From Enterocloster bolteae (GTDB lineage: Bacteria; Bacillota_A; Clostridia; Lachnospirales; Lachnospiraceae): a stretch of 13,722 nucleotides of DNA. Each line of letters opens with the position of its first letter. The first letter of the stretch is position 1. This document shows, piece by piece, positions 7,529 to 13,722 of this stretch. Location of the stretch: NCBI GenBank assembly GCA_021769025.1, contig JAETTS010000030.1, positions 1 to 13,722 on the forward strand, in the 5' to 3' direction. Both the position numbers and the translations under genes were made by a program. A model generated the notes under the pieces. It did no database searches. It was not told the origin of the DNA and saw only the letters and a program-made list of their open reading frames with translations.

Positions 7529-8443
7529 ATGAAAACAGAAATTTATATTGAGAATATCAAGAAAACCCAGTATGGCTTTACTCATGAAAATGGTATGGCC
7601 GCCATCACCTTTGACGACAACCACCTTAAATGGCCCAACATGTACAGGCCTCACTCCCATCATATGCTGGAAGTATCGCTGATTGCCAGCGGAACCGGCA
7701 TCTATAAGATCGGCGACAAATCCTACAACATTCATGCCGGAGATATCTATGTCATAAACAACACCGAGGTACACAACATCATTTTAAAAGAAGGGGAGGA
7801 GGTGGATAACCTTGTCATCCACTTTGAAACATCTTTTCTGTGGAATTTTTATGGACAGGCGGAGGATGTGCAGTTTCTTGATGTGTTCTTCAACCGACAT
7901 GAAAAATTTTCCCACCGGCTGGATTTTGAACATCCGGCAGCTAAGGAGATCGCTTCCCTGTTCCGCCAGATGCAGGAAACCTTTGTCTCCCAGCCTCCGT
8001 ATTACAAGCTTCGGGTGAAGATTCTTCTTGAAAGCATCTTATATCAGATTCTGTGCAGCTACGGCTTCCACGATTCTGACCCCCGCAACACCAAGGCTTT
8101 GTCCAACAAAGATCTGTATAAGATCAGCGAGATTATGAACTACATTAACTTTCATCTGGACTCCCACCTTACCCTGCCGGAGCTTGCGAAGATTGCGTGT
8201 ATCAGCCCCGCCTATTTTTCATCTATTTTTAAACGGTATAATGGAATCACCTTGTTTGAATATATCACCAAAAAGCGGGTGGACTATGCCATACAGCTTA
8301 TTAAAACCACCAACAAAAGCCTAACCGATATCGCCATTTCCTGCGGCTTTAACAGCAGTACCAGCTTCAATAAAGCCTTTGGCCGCGTCACCGGCTTTCC
8401 ACCGTCCTCTTACCGCAAAAAAGATGGCTCCAGGGATACTTAG
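7529..8443 (+). CDS. AraC-family transcriptional regulator with N-terminal cupin sensor domain
   Basis: DNA-binding regulator of 304 aa, the normal size for sugar-responsive AraC proteins. The N-terminal cupin-like effector domain (about residues 35-100) shows PHSHHMLEV, a glycine-rich turn and HAGDIYVINNTEVHNI. The C-terminal double helix-turn-helix domain (about 205-297) begins with the INFHLDSHLTLPELA helix. Its second half carries LTDIAISCGFNSSTSFNKAF, and it ends with the family tail GFPPSSYRK. ATG at 7529 has only a modest ribosome binding site (GGAAAAGAG). It is transcribed away from the transporter/oxidoreductase operon across a 273-nt shared control region, the usual arrangement for a local activator responding to the imported sugar. 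The effector is unknown. There is no HAMP or transmembrane sensor segment, so it should sense an intracellular compound. Confidence 0.95.
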   Translation: MKTEIYIENIKKTQYGFTHENGMAAITFDDNHLKWPNMYRPHSHHMLEVSLIASGTGIYKIGDKSYNIHAGDIYVINNTEVHNIILKEGEEVDNLVIHFETSFLWNFYGQAEDVQFLDVFFNRHEKFSHRLDFEHPAAKEIASLFRQMQETFVSQPPYYKLRVKILLESILYQILCSYGFHDSDPRNTKALSNKDLYKISEIMNYINFHLDSHLTLPELAKIACISPAYFSSIFKRYNGITLFEYITKKRVDYAIQLIKTTNKSLTDIAISCGFNSSTSFNKAFGRVTGFPPSSYRKKDGSRDT

Positions 8444-8461
8444 GATTCTTTAACTTATTTT

Positions 8462-8483
8462 CAAAAAAGCTTTCCCTTTTTTG
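8462..8483 (+). terminator. Weak candidate terminator after the araC-type gene
   Basis: A perfect 8-bp inverted repeat (CAAAAAAG at 8462-8469, CTTTTTTG at 8476-8483) encloses a 6-nt loop, 19 nt after the stop codon. The stem is almost all A-T pairs and its own right arm is the T-run, so it would terminate poorly if at all. Read-through into the lactonase gene is likely. Confidence 0.3.
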
Positions 8484-8501
8484 GATTGTCTCCCGTTCCT
8501 C

Positions 8502-8530
8502 TTGACGAATTGGTTTTTTCCTGTTAAAGA
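8502..8530 (+). promoter_or_regulatory. Candidate promoter for the lactonase gene
   Basis: TTGACG (8502-8507) lies 17 nt before TAAAGA (8525-8530), which is preceded by TG in the extended -10 position (8522-8523). The -35 is strong and the -10 is weak. A start near 8537 would leave a leader of about 45 nt. Confidence 0.4.
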
Positions 8531-8582
8531 AGAAAGAAAAGCCATGCGCAAAAGGCGTGGGAAGAAAAAGGAGGAGTTTGTT

Positions 8583-9698
8583 GTGGGAAGAAAAGAAACC
8601 ATATTTGTAGGTACGTATACGCAGCCGATCTTATTCGGCACCGGCCAGATTCTTGAAGGGAAGGGAAAGGGAATCTACCGCTATGAGTTGGATCTTGACA
8701 CCGGCACCCTGGTGCAGGCCGATGCGCTGCCAGATGTGGACAATCCGTCTTACCTGGTGTTAAGCGATGATCACAAGACCTTGTACGCGGTAAATGAACT
8801 GAAAGAATTTGGGGGCAGGAAAGGTGGTGCTGTAAGCGCTTTTTCTGTGGATCCAGACAGCAAAAAGCTGACCTTTCTCAATCAGCAGCCTACCTTTGGC
8901 ACGGATCCCTGTCATGTCGTCCTAAGCAAAAGCGGTTCCCATGTCTTTGTCTCTAACTTCATGAGTGGCAGCGTATGCGTATACCCTGTACAGCCAGACG
9001 GCTCCCTGGGGGAGGCCTCCCACTTTGTACAGCACGAAGGCTCCAGCGTGAACGAAAAACGCCAGAAGGGCCCCCATGCCCACTCCACCACCTTCTCGCC
9101 AGACGGACGCTTTGCCTTTGTGCCGGATCTTGGCACAGATACCCTTGTGGCTTACCAACCAGATGAGGCAACGGGAACGCTTCGCAGCGCCGTCTCCTTC
9201 TTTACAGAGCCTGGAGCCGGTCCCCGACACTGTGTCTTCCACCCAAATGGCAGGTTCTGCTACCTGACCAATGAGCTGGACTGCACCATCTATGCTCTTA
9301 AGTACAACCAGGAAGAGGGAACCTTCGAGAAGCTGCAGACCGTTCCCCTTATGCAGGATCCGGCGTTTCATGGAGAAAACAGTGGGGCAGACATTCAGAT
9401 CACCCCTGATGGACGGTTCCTCTATGGCTCCAACCGGGGACACAACAGCCTGATCGGCTATGAGGTTGACGGACAGACCGGCCTGCTGCGCTACGCAGGC
9501 ATGACAGACTGCCGCGGAGGTGTCCCCAGGAATTTTGCCATTGATCCTACTGGAACTTATGTGATCGTCGCCAATCAGGATACGGATAATCTGGTCGTAT
9601 TCTCCATCTGCCAGGACGGCTCACTAAAGTATCTGTCTCAGACCTTCGCCCCTACGCCGGTGTGCGTGCGACCGTATCTGATGGAGGGAAGGGAGTAG
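8583..9698 (+). CDS. Lactonase, seven-bladed beta-propeller family (6-phosphogluconolactonase type)
   Basis: Soluble lactone hydrolase of 371 aa with no signal peptide. The family includes bacterial 6-phosphogluconolactonases of the YbhE/Pgl type. Sequence signs are the repeated blade motifs (SPDGRFAFV, HPNGRFCYL, TPDGRFLYGSN, DPTGTYVIVAN), the conserved GPHAH at 163-167, GPRH at 223-226 and SNRGHNS at 283-289. I chose GTG at 8583 because AAGGAGG (8568-8574) lies 8 nt upstream. A longer reading from a TTG at 8481 would add a lysine/arginine-rich stretch that runs through the ribosome binding site and is not part of the family. It follows the AraC gene on the same strand by 139 nt. Next to sugar dehydrogenases, a role in opening an aldonolactone is plausible. 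An ordinary pentose-phosphate role is equally possible. Confidence 0.92.
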   Translation: MGRKETIFVGTYTQPILFGTGQILEGKGKGIYRYELDLDTGTLVQADALPDVDNPSYLVLSDDHKTLYAVNELKEFGGRKGGAVSAFSVDPDSKKLTFLNQQPTFGTDPCHVVLSKSGSHVFVSNFMSGSVCVYPVQPDGSLGEASHFVQHEGSSVNEKRQKGPHAHSTTFSPDGRFAFVPDLGTDTLVAYQPDEATGTLRSAVSFFTEPGAGPRHCVFHPNGRFCYLTNELDCTIYALKYNQEEGTFEKLQTVPLMQDPAFHGENSGADIQITPDGRFLYGSNRGHNSLIGYEVDGQTGLLRYAGMTDCRGGVPRNFAIDPTGTYVIVANQDTDNLVVFSICQDGSLKYLSQTFAPTPVCVRPYLMEGRE

Positions 9699-9731
9699 GT
9701 AGTGTTTCATATCAACTCTTGCCAGGCCAAC

Positions 9732-9783
9732 AAAGCCAGCAACCATATTCTTGTTACAAGATATGGCTGCTGGCTTTTCTTTG
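9732..9783 (+). terminator. Strong rho-independent terminator after the lactonase gene
   Basis: The arms AAAGCCAGCAACCATAT... (9732-9753) and ...ATATGGCTGCTGGCTTT (9757-9777) form a stem of about 20 bp with one A-C mismatch and one bulged T. The tip is CTTG/CAAG around a 3-nt loop. The stem is followed by TTTTCTTT on the plus strand. It starts 34 nt after the lactonase stop codon. On the opposite strand only three T follow, so it acts mainly rightward. Confidence 0.88.
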
Positions 9784-9861
9784 ATTTAACATTCCTTATG
9801 ATATACTATCCTATTGGCAATCTGTTCCATTCCCCTTCAAAGGTAATGCATTTAGTTTAGG

Positions 9862-9965
9862 TTGGGCTGTTTGAAAAATTGCGAAAGGGCCACCTGAGGA
9901 GGGAATCCTATTGTATTCTCCTGGGCACGCTCGCGGCGGACCTTTCGCTATTTTCAAACATCCAA
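9862..9965. repeat. 104-bp palindromic intergenic element forming one long hairpin
   Basis: Outer arms 9868-9894 and 9935-9960 pair over about 23 positions with three mismatches and one bulge. The left arm runs TGTTTGAAAA, then GCGAAAGG. The pairing extends outward through TTGG/CCAA (9862-9865 with 9962-9965). Inside lies a second stem, AGGAG/CTCCT (9897-9901 with 9918-9922) plus AAT/ATT, capped by an 8-nt loop. A GC-rich unpaired strand remains at 9923-9934. It sits between two convergent genes, coding for no protein. On the minus strand the inner arm is followed by AATTTTT, so it could end transcription of the esterase gene. Its architecture suggests a dispersed MITE- or REP-like repeat. 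Copy number cannot be seen from one window. Confidence 0.7.
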
Positions 9966-9968
9966 ATC

Positions 9969-10847
9969 TTAATTAAGCGACATTGCCGTCTGAACTGTTA
10001 CTTTCAAATTCTCAATCCATGTATGGGCTAAAGAGATCCATACCTGGGCCTCTGGAATAATCAATTCCTTTTTCAAAACCCCAGATGTCTCCTCATTGGC
10101 CAGAGACGAACCATGCCCTCCCTTTGGGAATATGTGAAGTTCAAAGCTCACCCCCGCTTTCCTGAGGGCAGAGGCCAGAAGCAGGCTGTTTTCCACAGGA
10201 ACCGACTGATCCTCAAAGGTGTGCCAGATAAATGCCGGCGGCGTATTCCCTGTCACCTGCAGTTCCATGGATACTTGTTTTTCTCTTTCCGGGCGGTTCT
10301 CTCCTTCCCTGTCCCCCTTCAGGGCATCCTCTCCCAGAAGGTATTCAAAGGATCCCTCATGGGCATAAGGACCGCTGGTAATCACCGGATAGCAGAGAAT
10401 CATTCCGTCTGGCCGGATCTCATCCGCCCTTCTTCCTATGGAGCCATAGACAAACTCCCGATTCCAGAAATTCCCCAGGCTGCAGCACAGATGCCCTGCC
10501 GCCGAAAATCCGCACACCAGAACCTTGTCCGGATTCACCTTCCATTCATCCGAATGTTCCCGGACAAGGGCCACCGCCTCCGCCAGCTCTCTGAGGGCCG
10601 TAGGAAAATGGTTGGGTTCCACACTGTAATCCAGCAAAAAGCTATGATACCCCATAGCCAAAAACTGCATCACCACCGGCTCTGCCTCCCGGTCCGAACG
10701 CATCCGGTATCCGCCTCCCGGGCAGACAATCACCGCTGGCCGCCTTTTCTCTGTATCTACACTGACCGCATCCAGAATATAACTATGAAGCGTCACCGCC
10801 CCGCTTACCTGTCCTTCTACAGAAATCGTAAACTCCTCGTATCTCAT
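9969..10847 (-). CDS. Alpha/beta-hydrolase esterase, carbohydrate-acetylesterase-like
   Basis: Predicted cytoplasmic serine esterase of 292 aa without signal peptide. The oxyanion-hole motif PGGGY is at residues 43-47, the nucleophile elbow GFSAAGH at 113-119 (Ser115), the acid is probably Asp213 in FEDQSVPVENS, and the base is His245 in KGGHGSS. This layout matches the bacterial acetylxylan-esterase/BD-FAE-like group that removes acetyl or similar groups from imported sugars; that substrate class is inferred. ATG at 10847 has AAGGAGG 8 nt upstream. It follows coaBC on the same strand by 45 nt with only a small CCCC/GGGG hairpin and no T-run between them. It may therefore be transcribed by read-through from coaBC, although the two functions are unrelated. 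It converges with the lactonase gene. Confidence 0.9.
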   Translation of the reverse strand: MRYEEFTISVEGQVSGAVTLHSYILDAVSVDTEKRRPAVIVCPGGGYRMRSDREAEPVVMQFLAMGYHSFLLDYSVEPNHFPTALRELAEAVALVREHSDEWKVNPDKVLVCGFSAAGHLCCSLGNFWNREFVYGSIGRRADEIRPDGMILCYPVITSGPYAHEGSFEYLLGEDALKGDREGENRPEREKQVSMELQVTGNTPPAFIWHTFEDQSVPVENSLLLASALRKAGVSFELHIFPKGGHGSSLANEETSGVLKKELIIPEAQVWISLAHTWIENLKVTVQTAMSLN

Positions 10848-10892
10848 TGCTTCTTCCTCCTTACGGATAACGTGTCCCCTTCAAGGGGCTCC

Positions 10893-12077
10893 TCACCCAA
10901 AAATCCGGGAAAGGATCCGATCTGCCACCTCTTCTTTACTCATCTTCCCCAACGCCTCTTCCCCATCCTTCGTAATCAGCGTCACAATATTGGTATCCGT
11001 TCCAAACCCGGCCCCTTCCTGTTTCAGGCTGTTGGCCACCACCATGTCCAGGTTCTTTTTCTCCAGCTTCTCCCTGGAATTCTCCAACACATTCTCTGTC
11101 TCCATGGAAAATCCGCACAGAAACTGTCCTTCCCTCTTATGCTGTCCCAGATACCCCAGGATATCATCCGTCCGCTCCAGCGGAATGTTCAGTTCCCCCT
11201 GATTCTTCTTGATCTTCTCCTGAGCCATGACCGCTGGCCGGTAATCTGCCACAGCAGCCGCCTTGATGATGGCATCCTGCTCTTTGCTCTCCAAAAGTAC
11301 AGCCCGCATCATCTCCTTGGCGCTCTCCACCTCCACAATCTTCACAAATCCCGGTTTCCCAATCTGCGCTGGCCCGGTCACCAAGGTCACCTGGGCTCCC
11401 CGGCTGGCAGCCACCTTGGCAATGGCATATCCCATCTTCCCTGTAGAATGGTTGGTGATATACCGAACCGGGTCTATGGATTCCCTGGTAGGCCCTGCAG
11501 TCACCAGAATCCTCTTCCCAACCAGATCCTTGGGATATGCGATTTCATGAACAATGGCCTCCAAAAGAACCTCTGGCTCCGGCATCTTTCCTGCCCCCGT
11601 GTCTCCACAGGCCAGATATCCTACAGCCGGGTCAATGACATGGATACCGTAGGAAACACAAGTCTTTATATTATCCTGGGTAACCGGATTCTCATACATC
11701 TGCGTATTCATTGCCGGTGAAATGTATTTTGGACATTTACACGCCAAAAATGTGGTTGTCAGCATATCGTCCGCCAGCCCATGGGCCACCTTGGCGATCA
11801 CGTTGGCCGTAGCCGGAGCCAGCATAAAGATATCCGCCCGTTTTGCCAGGGCCACATGCTCCACCTGAAACTCAAAATTCCGGTCAAAGGTATCCACCAG
11901 GCATTTATTACCGGTCAGGCTCTCAAATGTCACCGGCGTGATAAACTCCGTGGCATTTCTTGTCATAATCACATGGACATCTGCATTCCGTTTCTTCAAA
12001 CTGCTGGCAAGATAGGCAATCTTATATGCGGCGATGCTTCCGCTGATTCCCAGAATCACAGTCTTTCCCTTTAACAT
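10893..12077 (-). CDS. coaBC: Bifunctional phosphopantothenoylcysteine decarboxylase/phosphopantothenate-cysteine ligase CoaBC
   Basis: Fused enzyme for two consecutive steps of CoA synthesis: ligation of 4'-phosphopantothenate to cysteine, and decarboxylation to 4'-phosphopantetheine. It is 394 aa, close to the roughly 400 aa usual for Dfp. The N-terminal CoaC flavoprotein domain (1-180) has GISGSIAAYK at the FMN site, catalytic His74 in EHVALAKRAD, PAMN at 121-124 and flap Cys157 in ACGDTGAGKM. The C-terminal CoaB domain (about 187-394) starts at GKRILVTAGPTRE. It has TNHSTGKMG with Asn209 and the EKIKK lysine motif at 287-291. All key residues are present. ATG at 12077 has GGAGG 6 nt upstream. 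It is divergent from coaX, the preceding step of the pathway. Confidence 0.97.
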   Translation of the reverse strand: MLKGKTVILGISGSIAAYKIAYLASSLKKRNADVHVIMTRNATEFITPVTFESLTGNKCLVDTFDRNFEFQVEHVALAKRADIFMLAPATANVIAKVAHGLADDMLTTTFLACKCPKYISPAMNTQMYENPVTQDNIKTCVSYGIHVIDPAVGYLACGDTGAGKMPEPEVLLEAIVHEIAYPKDLVGKRILVTAGPTRESIDPVRYITNHSTGKMGYAIAKVAASRGAQVTLVTGPAQIGKPGFVKIVEVESAKEMMRAVLLESKEQDAIIKAAAVADYRPAVMAQEKIKKNQGELNIPLERTDDILGYLGQHKREGQFLCGFSMETENVLENSREKLEKKNLDMVVANSLKQEGAGFGTDTNIVTLITKDGEEALGKMSKEEVADRILSRIFG

Positions 12078-12372
12078 CTGCTTCCTCCGTTGTAATTTTT
12101 ATGAAAATATGGTAGATTGGTAGTGTTCCTATTCTGAATCCTTACAGCCCCCTATACCGCTTTATCGGTGCTACCAATGAAGGGGAATACCCTCCGGGGG
12201 GGGATGCACACAGAATGCAAAAAGCATTCTAGCGCGACAGACGGACAGCGCAGCAAGTGCGCAGTCCTACAACAAGAATTCAAGACTTTTACAGTAACAG
12301 CCGACGATCTCCTGCCGGCCTGTTCCGTCTCGTAGTATATCATAAATGTATCGGAAAAGAAAGGAGTCTTTC
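12078..12372. other. Structured intergenic region between coaBC and coaX
   Basis: This 295-bp non-coding stretch separates two divergent genes and contains many short inverted repeats. ATTGGTAG (12116-12123) pairs with CTACCAAT (12171-12178). AGAATGC/GCATTCT (12212-12218 and 12224-12230) forms a perfect 7-bp stem. GCGCA/TGCGC (12248-12252 and 12258-12262) forms a 5-bp stem. AACAG-CCG pairs with CGG-C-CTGTT (12296-12303 with 12316-12324). A run of eight G lies at 12196-12203. I found no convincing -35/-10 pair for either gene, although both promoters must lie here. The element could be a structured RNA, a leader, or remnants of dispersed repeats. Confidence 0.5.
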
Positions 12373-13137
12373 ATGATTTTAGCAATCGATATGGGAAACA
12401 CCAACATTGTCATCGGAGGCATTGACGATGAGAAAACCTATTTTGTAGAGCGTGTCACCACCAACAGTGGCAAAACCGACCTGGAATACGCAGTCAACAT
12501 CAAAAGCATTCTGGAGATCTATGCCATTTCGGTCTCCTCCATCGAGGGTGCCATCCTGTCCTCCGTGGTTCCGCCTCTAAACTCCACCATTCTCTCCGCT
12601 GTGGAAAAGGTCTGCGGCATACGTCCTATGCTGGTGGGATCCGGCATGAAGACCGGACTGAACATCATCATGGATAATCCCAAGACCGTAGGAAGCGATA
12701 TGATCGTGGATGCGGTGGCAGCCATCAGGGAATACCCCTGCCCCATTATCATCATCGATATGGGAACCGCCACCACCATGTCAGTTGTGGACCGTTCCAA
12801 AAACTATATCGGCGGTGTGATTCTTCCTGGCCTTCGGGTCTCCTTAGATTCCTTAAGCAATAAAACAGCGCAGCTTCCCTTCATCAGCCTGGAGGCCCCT
12901 GGCAATGTCATTGGTAAAAACACCATTGACTGTATGCGTTCCGGCATCATTTACGGGACCGCGGCTATGATCGACGGTATCATCGACCGGATGGCAGAAG
13001 AGTTGGGGACGCTTCCGTCTCTTGTCTCTACAGGCGGCCTGGCCAGGCTTTTAGTCCCTCTGTGCCGCCACCGCATCGCCTATGAAGACGATCTTCTGTT
13101 AAAAGGACTTCTCATTCTGTACAATAAAAATAAATAA
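12373..13137 (+). CDS. coaX: Type III pantothenate kinase CoaX
   Basis: Phosphorylates pantothenate with ATP, the first committed step of CoA synthesis. It is a cytoplasmic homodimer of the ASKHA fold. From ATG at 12373 it is 254 aa, the usual length. PHOSPHATE-1 motif DMGNTN spans residues 6-11 with Asp6. GSGMKTG (89-95) is the pantothenate-site loop, Asp109 occupies the catalytic position, and DMGTATT (129-135) is PHOSPHATE-2. GGVILPG, NKTAQLP, CMRSGIIYG and STGGLA complete the family pattern. The common GADR motif reads GSDM (107-110), so the arginine after the catalytic aspartate is replaced by methionine. AAAGGAG lies 6 nt before the chosen ATG; an ATG at 12346 precedes that site and is unlikely. 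The transporter gene begins 33 nt downstream. Confidence 0.96.
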   Translation: MILAIDMGNTNIVIGGIDDEKTYFVERVTTNSGKTDLEYAVNIKSILEIYAISVSSIEGAILSSVVPPLNSTILSAVEKVCGIRPMLVGSGMKTGLNIIMDNPKTVGSDMIVDAVAAIREYPCPIIIIDMGTATTMSVVDRSKNYIGGVILPGLRVSLDSLSNKTAQLPFISLEAPGNVIGKNTIDCMRSGIIYGTAAMIDGIIDRMAEELGTLPSLVSTGGLARLLVPLCRHRIAYEDDLLLKGLLILYNKNK

Positions 13138-13170
13138 ACAACATTTCAGAACTTACAAGGGAGAATTGTT

Positions 13171-13722
13171 ATGGGGTACGTATATTTATTATGTGTTGCA
13201 TTGATGTTCAGTTTTGGGGGAACCTGCGTAAAATTGATAAGTCCCTACTACGCGCCTGAATTTATCACCTTTTTCCGTTTCATCACCGGTGTGCTGTTTC
13301 TTCTTTTACTTAAATTAGCCAAACGACAAAAGTTTCCCAAACAGTTCGGGAGGCTTATTTTAGAAAACTGGAAATGGATTGTCTTCGGTGCCACCGCCAA
13401 ATGGCTGGCTTATTTTACAGAGAATTATGGCTTGACCCACGGTCTGTCTTACGGAAATATTGTGGCTCAGCCTGCACAGACTATTTTTATCACGCTTTCC
13501 AGCGTATTTCTGTTCCGTGAAACCCTTACTCCCAGGAAAACTCTCTGCATCTTCCTGTGTATGGGAGGCGTTCTCTGCATCTCCCTAAACGGCCGTCCTG
13601 TCTCTGTGTTCCTCCAGGGCGGCAATGCATTCCTCATGGTCTTGTTCCTCTTATCCGGTGCCTGCGCCGGAAGCCATGTGCTGTCCCAGAAGATGATCGG
13701 TGACCGCATGGATATCATTGAC
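13171..13722 (+). CDS. DMT/EamA-family membrane transporter, 3' end cut by window edge
   Basis: 184 codons are open from ATG at 13171 to the window end without a stop. AAGGGAG at 13157-13163 is the ribosome binding site. The protein is strongly hydrophobic with EamA features. The first helix is VYLLCVALMFSFGG at about residues 4-17, followed by FITFFRFITGVLFLLLL (31-47), a loop, and a helix ending in the conserved FTENYGLTHGLSYGNIVAQ stretch (about 82-100). FLFRETLTPRK (114-124) is the usual signature before the next helix, and CIFLCMGGVLCISL follows. Full-length members have ten helices in two repeats; here the first repeat and the start of the second are seen. Family members export metabolites or amino acids. 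Its position 33 nt behind coaX suggests co-transcription, but no substrate can be named. Confidence 0.92.
   Translation, partial: MGYVYLLCVALMFSFGGTCVKLISPYYAPEFITFFRFITGVLFLLLLKLAKRQKFPKQFGRLILENWKWIVFGATAKWLAYFTENYGLTHGLSYGNIVAQPAQTIFITLSSVFLFRETLTPRKTLCIFLCMGGVLCISLNGRPVSVFLQGGNAFLMVLFLLSGACAGSHVLSQKMIGDRMDIID

Noticed and set aside
8922..9443. A 173-codon minus-strand open frame
   Set aside because: It is fully antisense to the lactonase gene, whose beta-propeller repeats are clear; no family features are seen in the antisense product.
10875..10888. Terminator between coaBC and the esterase
   Set aside because: CCCC/GGGG around a 5-nt loop is too short and is not followed by a T-run on the minus strand.
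10113..11720. A 535-codon open frame on the plus strand
   Set aside because: It lies antisense across the esterase and coaBC genes, whose catalytic motifs are intact on the minus strand. Its translation is rich in His, Pro, Ser and Arg, has no recognisable domain, and crosses the boundary of two genes.
12152..12343. A 63-codon minus-strand open frame in the coaBC-coaX gap
   Set aside because: It runs through the hairpins and the G8 tract, with no convincing start site or protein features. The region looks like structured non-coding DNA.
1..13722. CRISPR array, tRNA or rRNA genes, insertion sequence or phage genes
   Set aside because: No regularly spaced repeats, no cloverleaf or rRNA-like stretches, and no transposase- or integrase-like protein were seen on either strand.

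Overview
The window looks like a chromosomal piece of a gut-type Clostridia genome, most likely Lachnospiraceae. This rests on the moderate GC content, strong AAGGAGG-type ribosome binding sites, GTG starts, a type III pantothenate kinase, a fused CoaBC, and the style of ABC importer. The taxonomic call is inference from these traits, not from a database match.

Left region (1-7528): a minus-strand operon reads leftward from about 7290. Its order is a Gfo/Idh/MocA oxidoreductase (7255-6170), a family 5 extracellular lipoprotein (6121-4280), two Opp/Dpp-type permeases (4196-3186 and 3184-2333), two ABC ATPases (2328-1312 and 1334-504), and a second, different Gfo/Idh/MocA oxidoreductase running off the left edge (446 to <1). 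The transporter genes are packed with gaps of 1-4 nt or overlaps. The only sizeable internal gap, between the binding protein and the first permease, carries a strong hairpin with no U-tract, as expected for an mRNA-stabilising element. The mix of importer, sugar-type dehydrogenases and AraC regulator points to uptake and oxidative conversion of an oligosaccharide or glycoside rather than a peptide.

Middle region (7256-9968): an AraC-family regulator with a cupin sensor domain is transcribed divergently from the operon, from a near-consensus promoter. A 21-bp-spaced direct repeat in the shared control region is a candidate operator. A seven-bladed beta-propeller lactonase (6-phosphogluconolactonase type) follows on the same strand and ends at a strong intrinsic terminator. 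The lactonase could open lactones made by a sugar dehydrogenase, which would tie it to the operon. A 104-bp element that folds into one long hairpin lies between this terminator and the next, convergent gene.

Right region (9969-13722): on the minus strand, coaBC (phosphopantothenoylcysteine synthetase/decarboxylase) is followed 45 nt downstream by an alpha/beta-hydrolase esterase of the carbohydrate-acetylesterase kind. On the plus strand, divergent from coaBC, are coaX (type III pantothenate kinase) and then a DMT/EamA membrane transporter cut by the right edge. coaX and coaBC provide the first three enzymatic steps from pantothenate toward CoA. The 295-bp region between them is rich in small hairpins and has a G8 tract; it looks like a structured or repeat-derived intergenic element.

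No tRNA, rRNA, CRISPR array, transposase or phage gene was seen.
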